This document shows positions 19,326 to 27,242 of a stretch of 64,000 nucleotides of DNA, in pieces. Made by a program: the position numbers and the translations under genes. The stretch is from Rothia aerolata (GTDB taxonomy: Bacteria > Actinomycetota > Actinomycetes > Actinomycetales > Micrococcaceae): assembly GCF_014635585.1 (NCBI RefSeq), contig NZ_BMDC01000004.1, positions 201,952 to 265,951 of the forward strand. The letters are read 5' to 3'. Numbering within the stretch: position 1 is the first letter of the stretch; each line of letters starts with the position of its first letter. Below the pieces are notes generated by a model. That model had not been told where the DNA came from. It did not search any database and saw nothing but the letters and a program-made list of their open reading frames with translations.

Positions 19326-19496
19326 GGTTAACTGTTAAACAGATGGTTCGAGGGAGAGAAAACCCGATCGAAGCAATCTAATGTGTGTGAGAGAAAGATG
19401 TGAATCTTGCTCTGAGTTCCATGGGAACCTCGAAAAATGTGTGTGTGATAGGCTGTGGCTCTCGCTTCTTGGCGGGGGCCGCAGCTTTGTTTTTGG
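19326..19496 (+). ncRNA. candidate sRNA, copy A of a related pair
   Basis: Starts with GTTAACTGTTAAACAGATGG followed by TTCGAG, which recurs with one change at 50460; about 80-100 nt later both loci have TCGA(A/G)AA...TGTGTGTGATA and then a terminator. Here the end is a stem GCTGTGGCTC with GGGCCGCAGC (two G-U pairs, 19456-19491) followed by TTTGTTTTT. No reading frame is shared. The conserved front block could also be a promoter rather than part of the RNA. Confidence 0.5.
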
Positions 19497-19531
19497 GGTG
19501 GCGGGACGGCGGTGGGTTGGGTTCGAGGGGG

Positions 19532-19595
19532 TTTGTACAGGGTTGTTTCCTGTGTACAGAGTTATCTCTGTATGGAGGAGGGAAACCTGTACAAA
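19532..19595. repeat. three-tier hairpin upstream of parA
   Basis: TTTGTACAGG (19532-19541) pairs with CCTGTACAAA (19586-19595); inside, TTTCC pairs with GGAAA and TACAGAG with CTCTGTA. It lies between the candidate sRNA and parA and may belong to the parA leader. Nothing else is seen in 19496-19753 except AT-rich sequence before parA. Confidence 0.45.
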
Positions 19596-19753
19596 ATTCT
19601 GATCCAGTTGCATGGCTTTTAGAGATTACACGACTCTTTCTGCATAATAATCCGTAAAACAATATCTATAGGTTGCTCAGGAAAAATTTTTCACAGCGGA
19701 ATCGAACACCCGGTAGGCTATATCTGAAGAGCCAATCCACCCTGGGAGATGCT

Positions 19754-20764
19754 GTGGCAACAAGCGTAAATATTCCCGATTTCGGTATGCCCGAAGATCC
19801 CGGCCAGTCCGCCGACATCAAACCGGATCGAGGTCAGACTGTTTCACGTGAAACACGAGAAAAGCTAGAGAAAACCGCACGAGGTCGAAACACCAACAGT
19901 GCGCTCGCGAAAGAAGTCATGAGCGAAAAGCAGAAGTTTCAAGAAATAGAACAGATTACCCTGGACCGCCCCGAGCGCACCCGTATCTTTACTATCTCCA
20001 ACCAGAAGGGCGGAGTAGGTAAGACCTCCACGGCTGTGAACCTGGCGGCAGCTCTGGCAAGTAAGGGCATGAATGTTCTGGTGATTGATAATGATCCCCA
20101 GGGTAATGCTTCCACCGCGCTCAATGTAGAGCACGGCACCGATATTCAGAGCACCTACGATGTTCTCATTGACGACCTTCCGCTGGCCGACATTATTAAG
20201 CCCTGCCCAGACGTTGAGAACCTGCTGCTTGCCCCGGCGAACATTGACCTTGCCGGTGCTGAAATTGAACTGGTTTCTATGGTGGCGCGTGAAAACCGAC
20301 TCAAGGGTGCTCTAGCTGACTATGCCGCCTATCGGGAGCGGGAGGGTCTACCCCGGCTGGACTATGTTTTTATTGACTGCCCGCCTTCCCTGGGTCTGCT
20401 GACCATCAATGCCTTCTGCGCGGCGCAAGAAGTTCTGATTCCGATTCAGTGTGAGTACTACGCTCTGGAGGGCCTGAGCCAGCTACTGAAGAATATCCAG
20501 ATGATTCAGAAGCATCTGAACTCCGAGCTGCATATCTCCACTATCATGCTGACCATGTATGACGGTCGAACCAATCTGGCCTCTCAGGTAGCCGACGAGG
20601 TGCGTCAGCACTTCCCCAAGGAGGTTCTCAAGACTCTCATTCCTCGCTCGGTTCGTATCTCTGAGGCTCCTTCTTACCAGCAGACCGTGATCTCCTATGA
20701 CCCCACATCGAGTGGCTCCCTGGCCTATTTCAATGCTGCTATCGAAATTGCCCAGCGGGGATAG
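19754..20764 (+). CDS. parA: chromosome partitioning ATPase ParA
   Basis: 336 residues. Deviant Walker A KGGVGKTS (about residue 93), NDPQGNAS, the FIDCPPSLGLLT switch region and the ParA C-terminal helices. The first ~85 residues are a polar N-terminal extension. I chose GTG 19754 because GGGAG lies 5 nt upstream; an upstream ATG at 19673 would add 27 unlikely residues. A perfect parS lies inside the gene (19840-19855). ParA ATP-dependent dimers move the ParB-parS complex. Confidence 0.96.
   Translation: MATSVNIPDFGMPEDPGQSADIKPDRGQTVSRETREKLEKTARGRNTNSALAKEVMSEKQKFQEIEQITLDRPERTRIFTISNQKGGVGKTSTAVNLAAALASKGMNVLVIDNDPQGNASTALNVEHGTDIQSTYDVLIDDLPLADIIKPCPDVENLLLAPANIDLAGAEIELVSMVARENRLKGALADYAAYREREGLPRLDYVFIDCPPSLGLLTINAFCAAQEVLIPIQCEYYALEGLSQLLKNIQMIQKHLNSELHISTIMLTMYDGRTNLASQVADEVRQHFPKEVLKTLIPRSVRISEAPSYQQTVISYDPTSSGSLAYFNAAIEIAQRG
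19840..19855. other. parS: parS site (perfect)
   Basis: TGTTTCACGTGAAACA, the 16-bp palindrome bound by ParB, inside the parA coding sequence. Confidence 0.95.
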
Positions 20765-20864
20765 ATACCTAATAAACAACTCAATAAGGCAGTTTTAAGG
20801 CTTATTTCTGGCTAGGATTATCAATTGCGGAGTGGATTTCCGCCTTTTCAATATGCTCATAAGG

Positions 20865-20898
20865 ACGGCGCTCGTGAAGGTTTCGCGGGCGCCGTTTT
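20865..20898 (+). terminator. terminator-like hairpin after parA
   Basis: Stem ACGGCGC/GCGCCGT with a ~16-nt loop followed by TTTTGTTG. It would separate parA and parB transcription. It contains the AAGGACGGCGC word seen at many gene borders in the window. Confidence 0.6.
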
Positions 20899-21016
20899 GT
20901 TGATTCGTTGAGCGGTTATCTTGGTGAGGTGACCCTGCCAGTTCTAGCTCCTTGCTTGAAAATGGCGCCCGGGTTTTTCTTGTTTGAAGCTCCCGGAACC
21001 TCACTTATGAGACAAA

Positions 21017-21032
21017 TGTTTCACGTGAAACA
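21017..21032. other. parS: parS site (perfect)
   Basis: TGTTTCACGTGAAACA, about 95 bp upstream of parB, in the parA-parB gap. Confidence 0.95.
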
Positions 21033-21125
21033 GTCCCAAAAATTGACCATGCGACACCCCTCCTCACATCTTCTCTTCTACACTTGAAAAGAAAGATTTT
21101 TTGCCGGTGACGTATGGAGGATTCA

Positions 21126-22352
21126 GTGGCTGAGAAGCGTAGGGGATTAGGTAGGGGACTGGGAGCGCTCATTCCCAATGCAGAAATGGGTGAAGAAACT
21201 CCGCAGGACGCAAAGAAAACTTCGACTACTAGCGGGCGTTCATCTCAGAGCAAGCAGAAGACTGCTACCGAGAAGCCCTCTGAAGTCGCTAAAAAGTCAG
21301 CGCGCACTTCAAAGTCCAGCGTGTCAAAGAAATCCACACAGCAAGCAAATGTTTCACGTGAAACGCTTCCAATTGAGGTTGCCCAGGAAGAGAAGGTCCA
21401 GGCTAAAACCACTACGGGTGGCACCAGGAAAAAGCGGGCGGATATGGGAGCAGCCTTACGGAACACCACCGCCGCACGCCGTCCTGCAGATTTCTTCTTC
21501 GGGGGAGCTGAAGCCGAGGAAGATAAGCTTCTGCCGGTACCCGGCGCCGAATTTACGGTGCTCAATGTTAAAGATATTCACCCCAACCGTAAGCAGCCGC
21601 GCACTGACTTTGACGAGCAGGATATGGAAGAGCTCGTACACTCCATCAAGGAGATTGGTGTTCTACAGCCGATCGTTGTGCGCCCTACCCGTGAGAGCGG
21701 CGAGGAAAAATATGAACTGGTGATGGGTGAGCGCCGCTGGCGGGCTACTCAGCGAGCCGGTTTGGATACTATTCCCGCTATTGTGCGCGAAACTCAAGAT
21801 GTTGATCTGTTGCGCGATGCTCTGCTGGAAAACCTGCACCGTAGTCAGCTTAACCCCATTGAAGAGGCTGCTGCCTACCAGCAGCTCCTCGAAGAATTTG
21901 GCACTACCCAGGAGCAGTTGGCACAGAAAATTGGTCGGTCTCGTCCCCAGATTTCGAACACCATTCGTTTGCTGAAACTGCCTGCCCTGGTGCAGCGTCG
22001 TGTGGCTGCTGGCGTGCTGTCTTCTGGCCATGCGCGTGCTCTGCTGGGTGTTCGTAGCCAGGCTGAGGTAGAGAAGCTGGCGCAGAAGATCGTGAATGAG
22101 GGGCTGTCTGTGCGTGCCGTGGAGGAGCTGGTGGCAGCTTCCGGTGAGACCAATAAGAAGGAGCGGAAGGCTCCCCAGGCGCAGAAGCATCACGAACGCT
22201 TGGACTATATTGCCGATGCTTTTGCAGACAAACTAGACACCAACGTCAAGATACAGTTGGGTGCTCGAAAAGGGAAGATGACCATTGAGTTTGCCTCGGT
22301 GGAGGACCTCAATCGAATTATCTCGGTGCTTGATCCCGAGATGAAAAAATAG
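21126..22352 (+). CDS. parB: chromosome partitioning protein ParB
   Basis: 408 residues. Starts MAEKRRGLGRGLGALIP, the ParA-binding motif. After a Ser/Lys/Ala-rich linker (~20-130) follows the ParB/Srx CTPase fold with NPNRKQPR-like IHPNRKQPRTDF, ENLHR-type LLENLHRSQLNPIEEAAAY, and the helix-turn-helix QEQLAQKIGRSRPQISNTIRLL. The C-terminal dimer domain ends in SVLDPEMKK. GTG 21126 is preferred (GGAGG 5 nt upstream) over ATG 21114. A near-perfect parS lies inside the linker and another right behind the stop. Confidence 0.97.
   Translation: MAEKRRGLGRGLGALIPNAEMGEETPQDAKKTSTTSGRSSQSKQKTATEKPSEVAKKSARTSKSSVSKKSTQQANVSRETLPIEVAQEEKVQAKTTTGGTRKKRADMGAALRNTTAARRPADFFFGGAEAEEDKLLPVPGAEFTVLNVKDIHPNRKQPRTDFDEQDMEELVHSIKEIGVLQPIVVRPTRESGEEKYELVMGERRWRATQRAGLDTIPAIVRETQDVDLLRDALLENLHRSQLNPIEEAAAYQQLLEEFGTTQEQLAQKIGRSRPQISNTIRLLKLPALVQRRVAAGVLSSGHARALLGVRSQAEVEKLAQKIVNEGLSVRAVEELVAASGETNKKERKAPQAQKHHERLDYIADAFADKLDTNVKIQLGARKGKMTIEFASVEDLNRIISVLDPEMKK
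21350..21365. other. parS: parS site (one mismatch)
   Basis: TGTTTCACGTGAAACG inside the parB linker; 15 of 16 bases match, and it encodes VSRETL in frame. Confidence 0.88.
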
Positions 22353-22355
22353 CTC

Positions 22356-22371
22356 GGTTTCACGTGAAACG
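22356..22371. other. parS: parS site (two end mismatches)
   Basis: GGTTTCACGTGAAACG, keeping the 14-bp core GTTTCACGTGAAAC, four bases after the parB stop. It overlaps the first arm of the parB terminator. Confidence 0.85.
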
Positions 22372-22406
22372 GGTGGGTGCCGCAGGTGCGGTTCTCGCCC
22401 GTTTTT
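22369..22406 (+). terminator. terminator after parB
   Basis: Stem ACGGG...CCCGT with an inner GTGCCGCAGGTGCGG hairpin, followed by TTTTTTG. The first arm grows out of the parS sequence. Confidence 0.75.
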
Positions 22407-23621
22407 TGTTTAAGGACGCCGCCGGTTCGGCAGCTCGTGTTGTGAGGCTTCTCGTGCCTCGGAAGTTTGGTTGAAGTCTTCTTGAGTGAGCTAGGTGCCC
22501 TGAGAAGGGTCACTGAGGGCTTTAAGGGTAATTTTTCACCTCTTGAGAGCCCCAAAAACCGCTATATGCCTCTCTAAGGGGCTTGTGGCACTCCTGATGA
22601 TAAATGATCCACAGATGAGCTTGAAAGTCCCTCAGAGAGGCTTCTGTGGGGCCAATTTTTGGACCGCGGAGCTAAAATTTACTTAAATTTCCGGTTTTAT
22701 GATGCTTCTATCCCCCAACCATGAGTTATAGATCTTGCGTCGGCTGTGAGTTAAAAATTTGTGTGGCGTGAAGAGGCTTTTTAAATAGTAGGCTTATGCC
22801 GGTTCGATGTTGTTCGGAGTTCGGCAAATTATCTTGGATAAGACAGGGCTTTAGCTCAACTGTGCGGTAATACTGAAGTAGTTGAAAATGACAGTGTTGA
22901 GTGCTCTGTGCTAGTGGAAACGGTTCGTAGGCTGAATCTTATTTAGTAGAGCCTGGTTCACTTGGTAAGTGTAGAAGGGGCTGGCTTTTCACATCGTATT
23001 TAAAGATGGGAGTTTCAGACAGGGGCGGCAAGTCTCTTTTCTCAGGGACACATGCATGCAATTCCGTTCATTCCCGGCTGTTTGCGATTCGTGGCCTTTT
23101 TGCTACCTCACCGATGTAATCCACTGATCACCTTTATGATGACCGGTGTATAAATTTTATTCTAACCCTAAAGTTAACTTTTCAAATGCCACTTTGGCTT
23201 ACTCGATTGTTTCTTTAGCTGACTTGTGAAATTTCGTGAATAAACTTCTAAATTTATGATTTTCCTGTAAGTTTTTATTTTCAATAGTGTGGAATTCTTT
23301 TCCCTATGTGATCTTTTGTTACCGCCGGGTTTGAATTGAATTTCAGAATATCCAGTGGTATAAATTTGAATCTAATTTTATTTCTAATCTTGGAAAATTT
23401 GCATGAGAGATTTATTGAAATAGATAAATAGTTTATTTATAGCAAAAATTCACACCAAAAATTGGTAACCTTCTGAGACTGTCGGTCTAAGGTTTCGTTT
23501 GCTGCCTGTAGTGGCATGCCTGCCTTTCTGTCACTATTCGACTCCTGTGGTGATTCAAGACATTCCGTTTTAGGTCTTGGAAAATTTCCGCTTTAACCGC
23601 TACGGGAGGGCGTGGAGCCGT

Positions 23622-23637
23622 CGTTTCACGTGAAACA
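23622..23637. other. parS: parS site (one mismatch)
   Basis: CGTTTCACGTGAAACA, 15 of 16 bases, in the gene-free AT-rich stretch. Confidence 0.9.
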
Positions 23638-23834
23638 TGTCTGAGCCTATCTGCTCTAATGCAGGGCTGTAACGGGTGCATGACCGTTCTGAAAATCTGA
23701 TGATTACGATGTGCAATGTTGACTAAGTAAGCGAGTTCAGTCAGCTATTATAGATTTATAAACAACTTATATGCATTGTTAAAATCATATATTGCGCGCT
23801 GTGGATCTCACGTGATGAGTGGGGATATAGGGAC

Positions 23835-23850
23835 TGTTTCACGTGAAACA
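23835..23850. other. parS: parS site (perfect)
   Basis: TGTTTCACGTGAAACA, 213 bp from the previous parS, in the gene-free AT-rich stretch. Confidence 0.95.
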
Positions 23851-24297
23851 CACCCTAAAAGACAGTCTTTAGTGCTGAGCATGAGGTGGTCATGATGGTG
23901 CGGGTAGGTTGTGGGTCGGAACGGCCACGTGTATCTACGAGTTGCTTGAAATGAGGGTGAGGAATAAGGAAAAGTAGCGACCTGCGTAGGATTTCTCAAA
24001 ATTAAGTACATGAGAGGGTATGCGGAGAGTCGTGAACTAAGCAGGGCGACGTCGTCCTTATTTTGAATGGAGGCGAGATTCTGTCGCTTCTACCCCAATC
24101 GTAAAAGTCTTATTGACCCTCAGAAATTCTCGTTCTTAAATTTATTTTATATGAACTATGAGGTTTTTTCTAAGGTTATTTAAACCTTTAATTAATATTG
24201 TGAATCTGCTTATAAAATATCGCAGCCTTCAATATTCTGGACCTAAACAAGCAGTTCTGCTTATCTCAAGAAACACAGATATTGAAAGAGGTTGATC

Positions 24298-25347
24298 ATG
24301 ACTACGACCCTTCCCGAGAAGTTTACCGCCGCAGTGGTGGACGAGTTTGCGCAACCGTTGAATGTGCGAGAACTAGACCTTCCCAAACCTGGCCCGCATC
24401 AGGTGCTAGTGAAGCTGCTTGCCTCGGGTGTCTGCCACACAGATTTGCATGCTTCAGAAGGAGACTGGCCAGTGAAACCCCAGCCTCCATTTGTTCCCGG
24501 CCATGAAGGCGTGGGAGAAGTAGTGGCTCTTGGCGAAGGAGACTTGGCGGGAGTTCAGCTTGGTGACATGCTGGGCAACGCCTGGTTATGGAGTGCCTGC
24601 GGTCAGTGTGAATTTTGCCTGACGGGCCGCGAAACTCTCTGCCTGGAATCCCAGTACGGTGGTTACACTCAAAACGGCTCATTTGGCCAATACATGCTGG
24701 TGGACGCCCGCTACGCTCCGCGTATTCCCAAGGGTGTTGACCCCGTAGAAATTGCCCCTATTCTGTGTGCGGGCGTGACCGTTTATAAGGCCCTCAAAAA
24801 TAGCGAAGTGAAGCCCGGCCAGTGGGTTGTTATTTCCGGTATTGGCGGCCTGGGGCATATTGCGGTGCAGTATGCTGTGGCTATGGGAATGCGAGTTGCT
24901 GCGGTTGATATTGCAGATGACAAGCTGGAGTTGGCTCGCCGGTTGGGGGCTGAAGTAACCGTGAATATGAAGGATGAGTCAGACCCCATCGCCAAGGTGG
25001 TTGAACTGACGGACGGCGGCGCCCACGGCAGTGTTATCACTGCGGTTCATCCCTCGGCTTTTGAACAGGCAATTGGGGTTTCGCGTCGCGGAGGAACCAT
25101 TGTTTTTGTCGGTTTGCCTCCCCAAGATTTTCCCGCTTCAATTTTCAATATTGTTTTCAATTCCTTGACCATTCGGGGCTCGTTGGTAGGAACCCGGCAG
25201 GATATGGCTGAAGCAATAGATTTCTATGTACAGGGCAAGGTAAAGCCCAACGTTGAGGCTGCCCGGCTCGAAGATATTAATAAAGTCTTTGAGCGCATGC
25301 ATAGGGGTGCTATCGACGGTCGAATTTCAATTGACTATCGCCAATAA
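24298..25347 (+). CDS. adhP: zinc-dependent alcohol dehydrogenase (AdhP type)
   Basis: 349 residues, medium-chain dehydrogenase. Catalytic zinc ligands in GVCHTDLH (Cys and following His) and GHEGVGEV; structural zinc cysteines in CGQCEFCLTGRETLC (~97-112); NAD-binding GIGGLGHIAVQYA (~175). It oxidises primary alcohols or reduces aldehydes, cytoplasmic. Start ATG 24298 with AAAGAGG; the leader has ACACAGATATTGAA, shared with the second dehydrogenase gene at 60407. Strong terminator behind. Confidence 0.95.
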   Translation: MTTTLPEKFTAAVVDEFAQPLNVRELDLPKPGPHQVLVKLLASGVCHTDLHASEGDWPVKPQPPFVPGHEGVGEVVALGEGDLAGVQLGDMLGNAWLWSACGQCEFCLTGRETLCLESQYGGYTQNGSFGQYMLVDARYAPRIPKGVDPVEIAPILCAGVTVYKALKNSEVKPGQWVVISGIGGLGHIAVQYAVAMGMRVAAVDIADDKLELARRLGAEVTVNMKDESDPIAKVVELTDGGAHGSVITAVHPSAFEQAIGVSRRGGTIVFVGLPPQDFPASIFNIVFNSLTIRGSLVGTRQDMAEAIDFYVQGKVKPNVEAARLEDINKVFERMHRGAIDGRISIDYRQ

Positions 25348-25369
25348 ATCCTAAGACGAGCGTAAAAAT

Positions 25370-25405
25370 GCGGTGGTTCTGAAATATTTATTTCAGAACC
25401 ACCGC
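25370..25405 (+). terminator. strong hairpin after adhP
   Basis: Perfect 17-bp stem GCGGTGGTTCTGAAATA with its complement (25389-25405) around a 2-nt loop, followed by TATTTCT. The T tract is short, but the stem is very stable; preceded by AAAAAT on the other strand, so it may work both ways. Confidence 0.8.
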
Positions 25406-25421
25406 TATTTCTATAAGCCCT

Positions 25422-25655
25422 ATGGTTGATGCCACTGAGAAACTCATATCCAGCACGGCGGTGATCTTCTGGAGCTTCTGCATGTGGCTTTATCTCATGG
25501 TCTTTCTGCTGGGCATGATGGGCGTTGCTTCAACCTCTCTGGGGCGAGCAGATCAACTTCCTCTGGTTGAAAATCTGGGAACTTTCTTCCTTGCTATTGC
25601 CGTGTAATCTGGGCAATCGCGATGGCTGGGCTGCTACATCGTTGCCTCGTAATTT
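25422..25655 (+). pseudogene. possible remnant of a membrane protein
   Basis: A frame starting at the ATG 25422 reads hydrophobic (FWSFCMWLYLMVFLLGMMGV, then LGTFFLAIAV) and stops at 25607; in another frame directly after the stop the hydrophobic reading continues as IWAIAMAGLLHRCLV. This fits a decayed gene with one small frame-changing indel. There is no ribosome-binding site and I recognise no family, so it may also be chance. Confidence 0.25.
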
Positions 25656-25719
25656 CTCAAAATTCTTGGCGAGCCAGAGTAGGCTCAAATTAGCTAGCAA
25701 AATCGCAAAGGAGCGAGAC

Positions 25720-26805
25720 ATGAGCGAGTCCCAGAACCGCACCTACAAAATTGCCGTAATCGCCGGTGACGGCATTGGTAAAGAAGTAGTTCCCGAAGGT
25801 CTCAAAGTTCTACGCAGAGCGCAAGAAAAATTCGGCTTCACCCTGGAGATTGAAGAGTTCGATTTTGCTTCCGCTGAGTACTGGCAAGGCCATGGTCAGA
25901 TGCTCCCCGACGATTGGTTTGAGCTCCTCAAACCCTTCGACGCAATCTACTTTGGCGCGGTGGGCTGGCCCAGCGTCGTCCCCGATCACGTCTCCCTGTG
26001 GGGCTCGCTGCTGCAGTTCCGCCGTAGCTTTGACCAGTACGTGAACCTGCGCCCCGTCAAGCTTATGCCCGGTGTGAAGTCTCCTCTTGCAGATAGAAAA
26101 CCCGGAGAGGTTGATTTCTGGGTTGTTCGCGAGAATACCGAAGGCGAATACTCTGAAGTCGGCGGCAAAATGTTTGAGGGTACCGACCGTGAGGTAGTCA
26201 TTCAAGAAACGGTGATGAGCCGCACCGGCGTAGACCGAATTCTCAAGTTCGCTTTCGACCTAGCACAGACCCGCGAGAAGAAGCACTTAACCTCGGCAAC
26301 CAAATCAAACGGTATTGCAATCACCATGCCCTACTGGGATCAGCGGGTGGAAGAAATGGCGCAGAACTACCCTGAGATTGACGTTGATAAGTTCCACATT
26401 GATATTTTGACTGCTAACTTTGTGCTGCATCCTGACTGGTTTGATGTGGTGGTTGCGTCTAATCTCTTCGGCGATATTCTCTCGGATCTTGGCCCGGCCT
26501 GCACAGGCACCATTGGTATTGTACCTAGCGCCAACATCAATCCAGAGCGGAATTTCCCCAGCCTGTTTGAGCCCGTGCACGGTTCTGCACCCGATATTGC
26601 TGGCCGTGGTATTGCTAACCCGATTGGGCAGATTTGGTGCGGCTCGATGATGCTGGATCATCTGGGGGAGCGCGACGCCGCCGCTGCGGTTCTGGCCGCT
26701 ATTGAGAGTACTCTTGCTGCAGGCGAGTACCTGACTGGCGACCTGGGCGGCACAGCAACCACCGCGGAGCTGGGAACAGCGATTGCGGAGGCGCTATCGA
26801 GGTAG
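25720..26805 (+). CDS. tartrate/D-malate dehydrogenase family protein
   Basis: 361 residues of the isocitrate/isopropylmalate dehydrogenase superfamily. Substrate-side motif SLLQFRRSFDQYVNLRPVK, the metal-binding VVASNLFGDILSDLGPA with its aspartates, and the NAD site FEPVHGSAPDIAGRGIANP. The sequence FGAVGWPSVVPDHVSLWGSL is typical of tartrate dehydrogenase/decarboxylase and D-malate dehydrogenase (TtuC/DmlA). Oxidative decarboxylation of D-malate or tartrate is inferred. ATG 25720 is chosen for its AAAGGAG. Confidence 0.88.
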   Translation: MSESQNRTYKIAVIAGDGIGKEVVPEGLKVLRRAQEKFGFTLEIEEFDFASAEYWQGHGQMLPDDWFELLKPFDAIYFGAVGWPSVVPDHVSLWGSLLQFRRSFDQYVNLRPVKLMPGVKSPLADRKPGEVDFWVVRENTEGEYSEVGGKMFEGTDREVVIQETVMSRTGVDRILKFAFDLAQTREKKHLTSATKSNGIAITMPYWDQRVEEMAQNYPEIDVDKFHIDILTANFVLHPDWFDVVVASNLFGDILSDLGPACTGTIGIVPSANINPERNFPSLFEPVHGSAPDIAGRGIANPIGQIWCGSMMLDHLGERDAAAAVLAAIESTLAAGEYLTGDLGGTATTAELGTAIAEALSR

Positions 26806-26817
26806 GAGGTGGCTCCC

Positions 26818-27196
26818 GTGACTGAGTTCCGGGGGGCGCGATGCAAAGATTGAGGACGCCGCCGCTATAGCTGAGGTGCGCGTGGCGGGCTGGCACTATC
26901 GCTGGTTTTTGCACGGTGGGAGCTGACCGAGCTGATAAAGACCGGGAGAAATCTATGCGCTCTATGTTTCGCTCCGGGTGGTTGGTCTCGGTGCCGGTTA
27001 TGCTCTGATGGAGTCAGCACTGGAGGCACTGCGCAGTTTAGGTTTTACTCCAGCAAGACTATGGGCGCTTGCGGGAAATGAGCGTGCCGTGAATTTTTAT
27101 CGGCGGCAGGGGTGGAATCTAACCGGCATCCAGAAGATTGAAAAGCTGCCTTCAGGAGTTGAGCTGATTGAACTGGAAATGACTAGAGCTCTCTAA
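26818..27196 (+). pseudogene. broken GNAT N-acetyltransferase gene
   Basis: GTG 26818 follows AGGAGG and encodes MTEFRG; a frame change inside a run of six G (26831-26836) leads into RDAKIEDAAAIAEVRVAGWHYRW, the typical N-terminus of GNAT acetyltransferases. Three stop codons follow, much of the middle is missing, and the C-terminal half resumes with EIYALYVS, GLGAGYALMESAL and NERAVNFYRRQGW (acetyl-CoA-binding region). So the gene has a frameshift, an internal deletion and stops. It ends just before the parS palindrome. Confidence 0.85.
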
Positions 27197-27206
27197 AACA
27201 ACTTCA

Positions 27207-27240
27207 ATAGGGCGATGTTTCACGTGAAACATCGCCCTAT
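27207..27240. repeat. parS: 34-bp perfect palindrome centred on parS
   Basis: A perfect parS (27216-27231) is extended symmetrically by nine bases on each side (ATAGGGCGA and TCGCCCTAT). It lies between the converging ends of the GNAT pseudogene and the Fic gene, where a bidirectional terminator is expected; there is no T tract on either side. It may serve both as ParB site and as a transcription stop. Confidence 0.85.
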
Positions 27241-27242
27241 GG

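Larger units (their letters stand above)
20765..21113. other. parA-parB intergenic region
   Basis: About 350 bp with no gene. Contains the parA terminator-like hairpin (ACGGCGC with GCGCCGT then TTTTG, 20865-20898), the parS at 21017-21032, and presumably a separate parB promoter, since parA and parB are usually much closer. The ATG at 21114 is discounted as start of parB. Confidence 0.6.
22407..24270. other. 1.9-kb AT-rich gene-free region with two parS sites
   Basis: No credible gene: the longest frames are short, have no ribosome-binding sites and no recognisable domain. Much of it, above all 23140-23480 and 24060-24260, is far richer in A and T than the rest of the window. It holds parS at 23622 and 23835 and a repeated word of the type AGAGAGGCTT(C/G)TGTGG (~22570-22650). 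Candidates are decayed foreign DNA, a non-coding RNA locus or a structural centromere region. Confidence 0.6.

Noticed and set aside
19378-19662. Small minus-strand frames of 92-94 codons before parA
   Set aside because: They overlap the candidate sRNA and hairpins, have no start signals and their translations look random.
23487-24011. Two small minus-strand frames (64 and 67 codons) in the gene-free region
   Set aside because: No ribosome-binding sites, no domain, and each is crossed by a parS palindrome.
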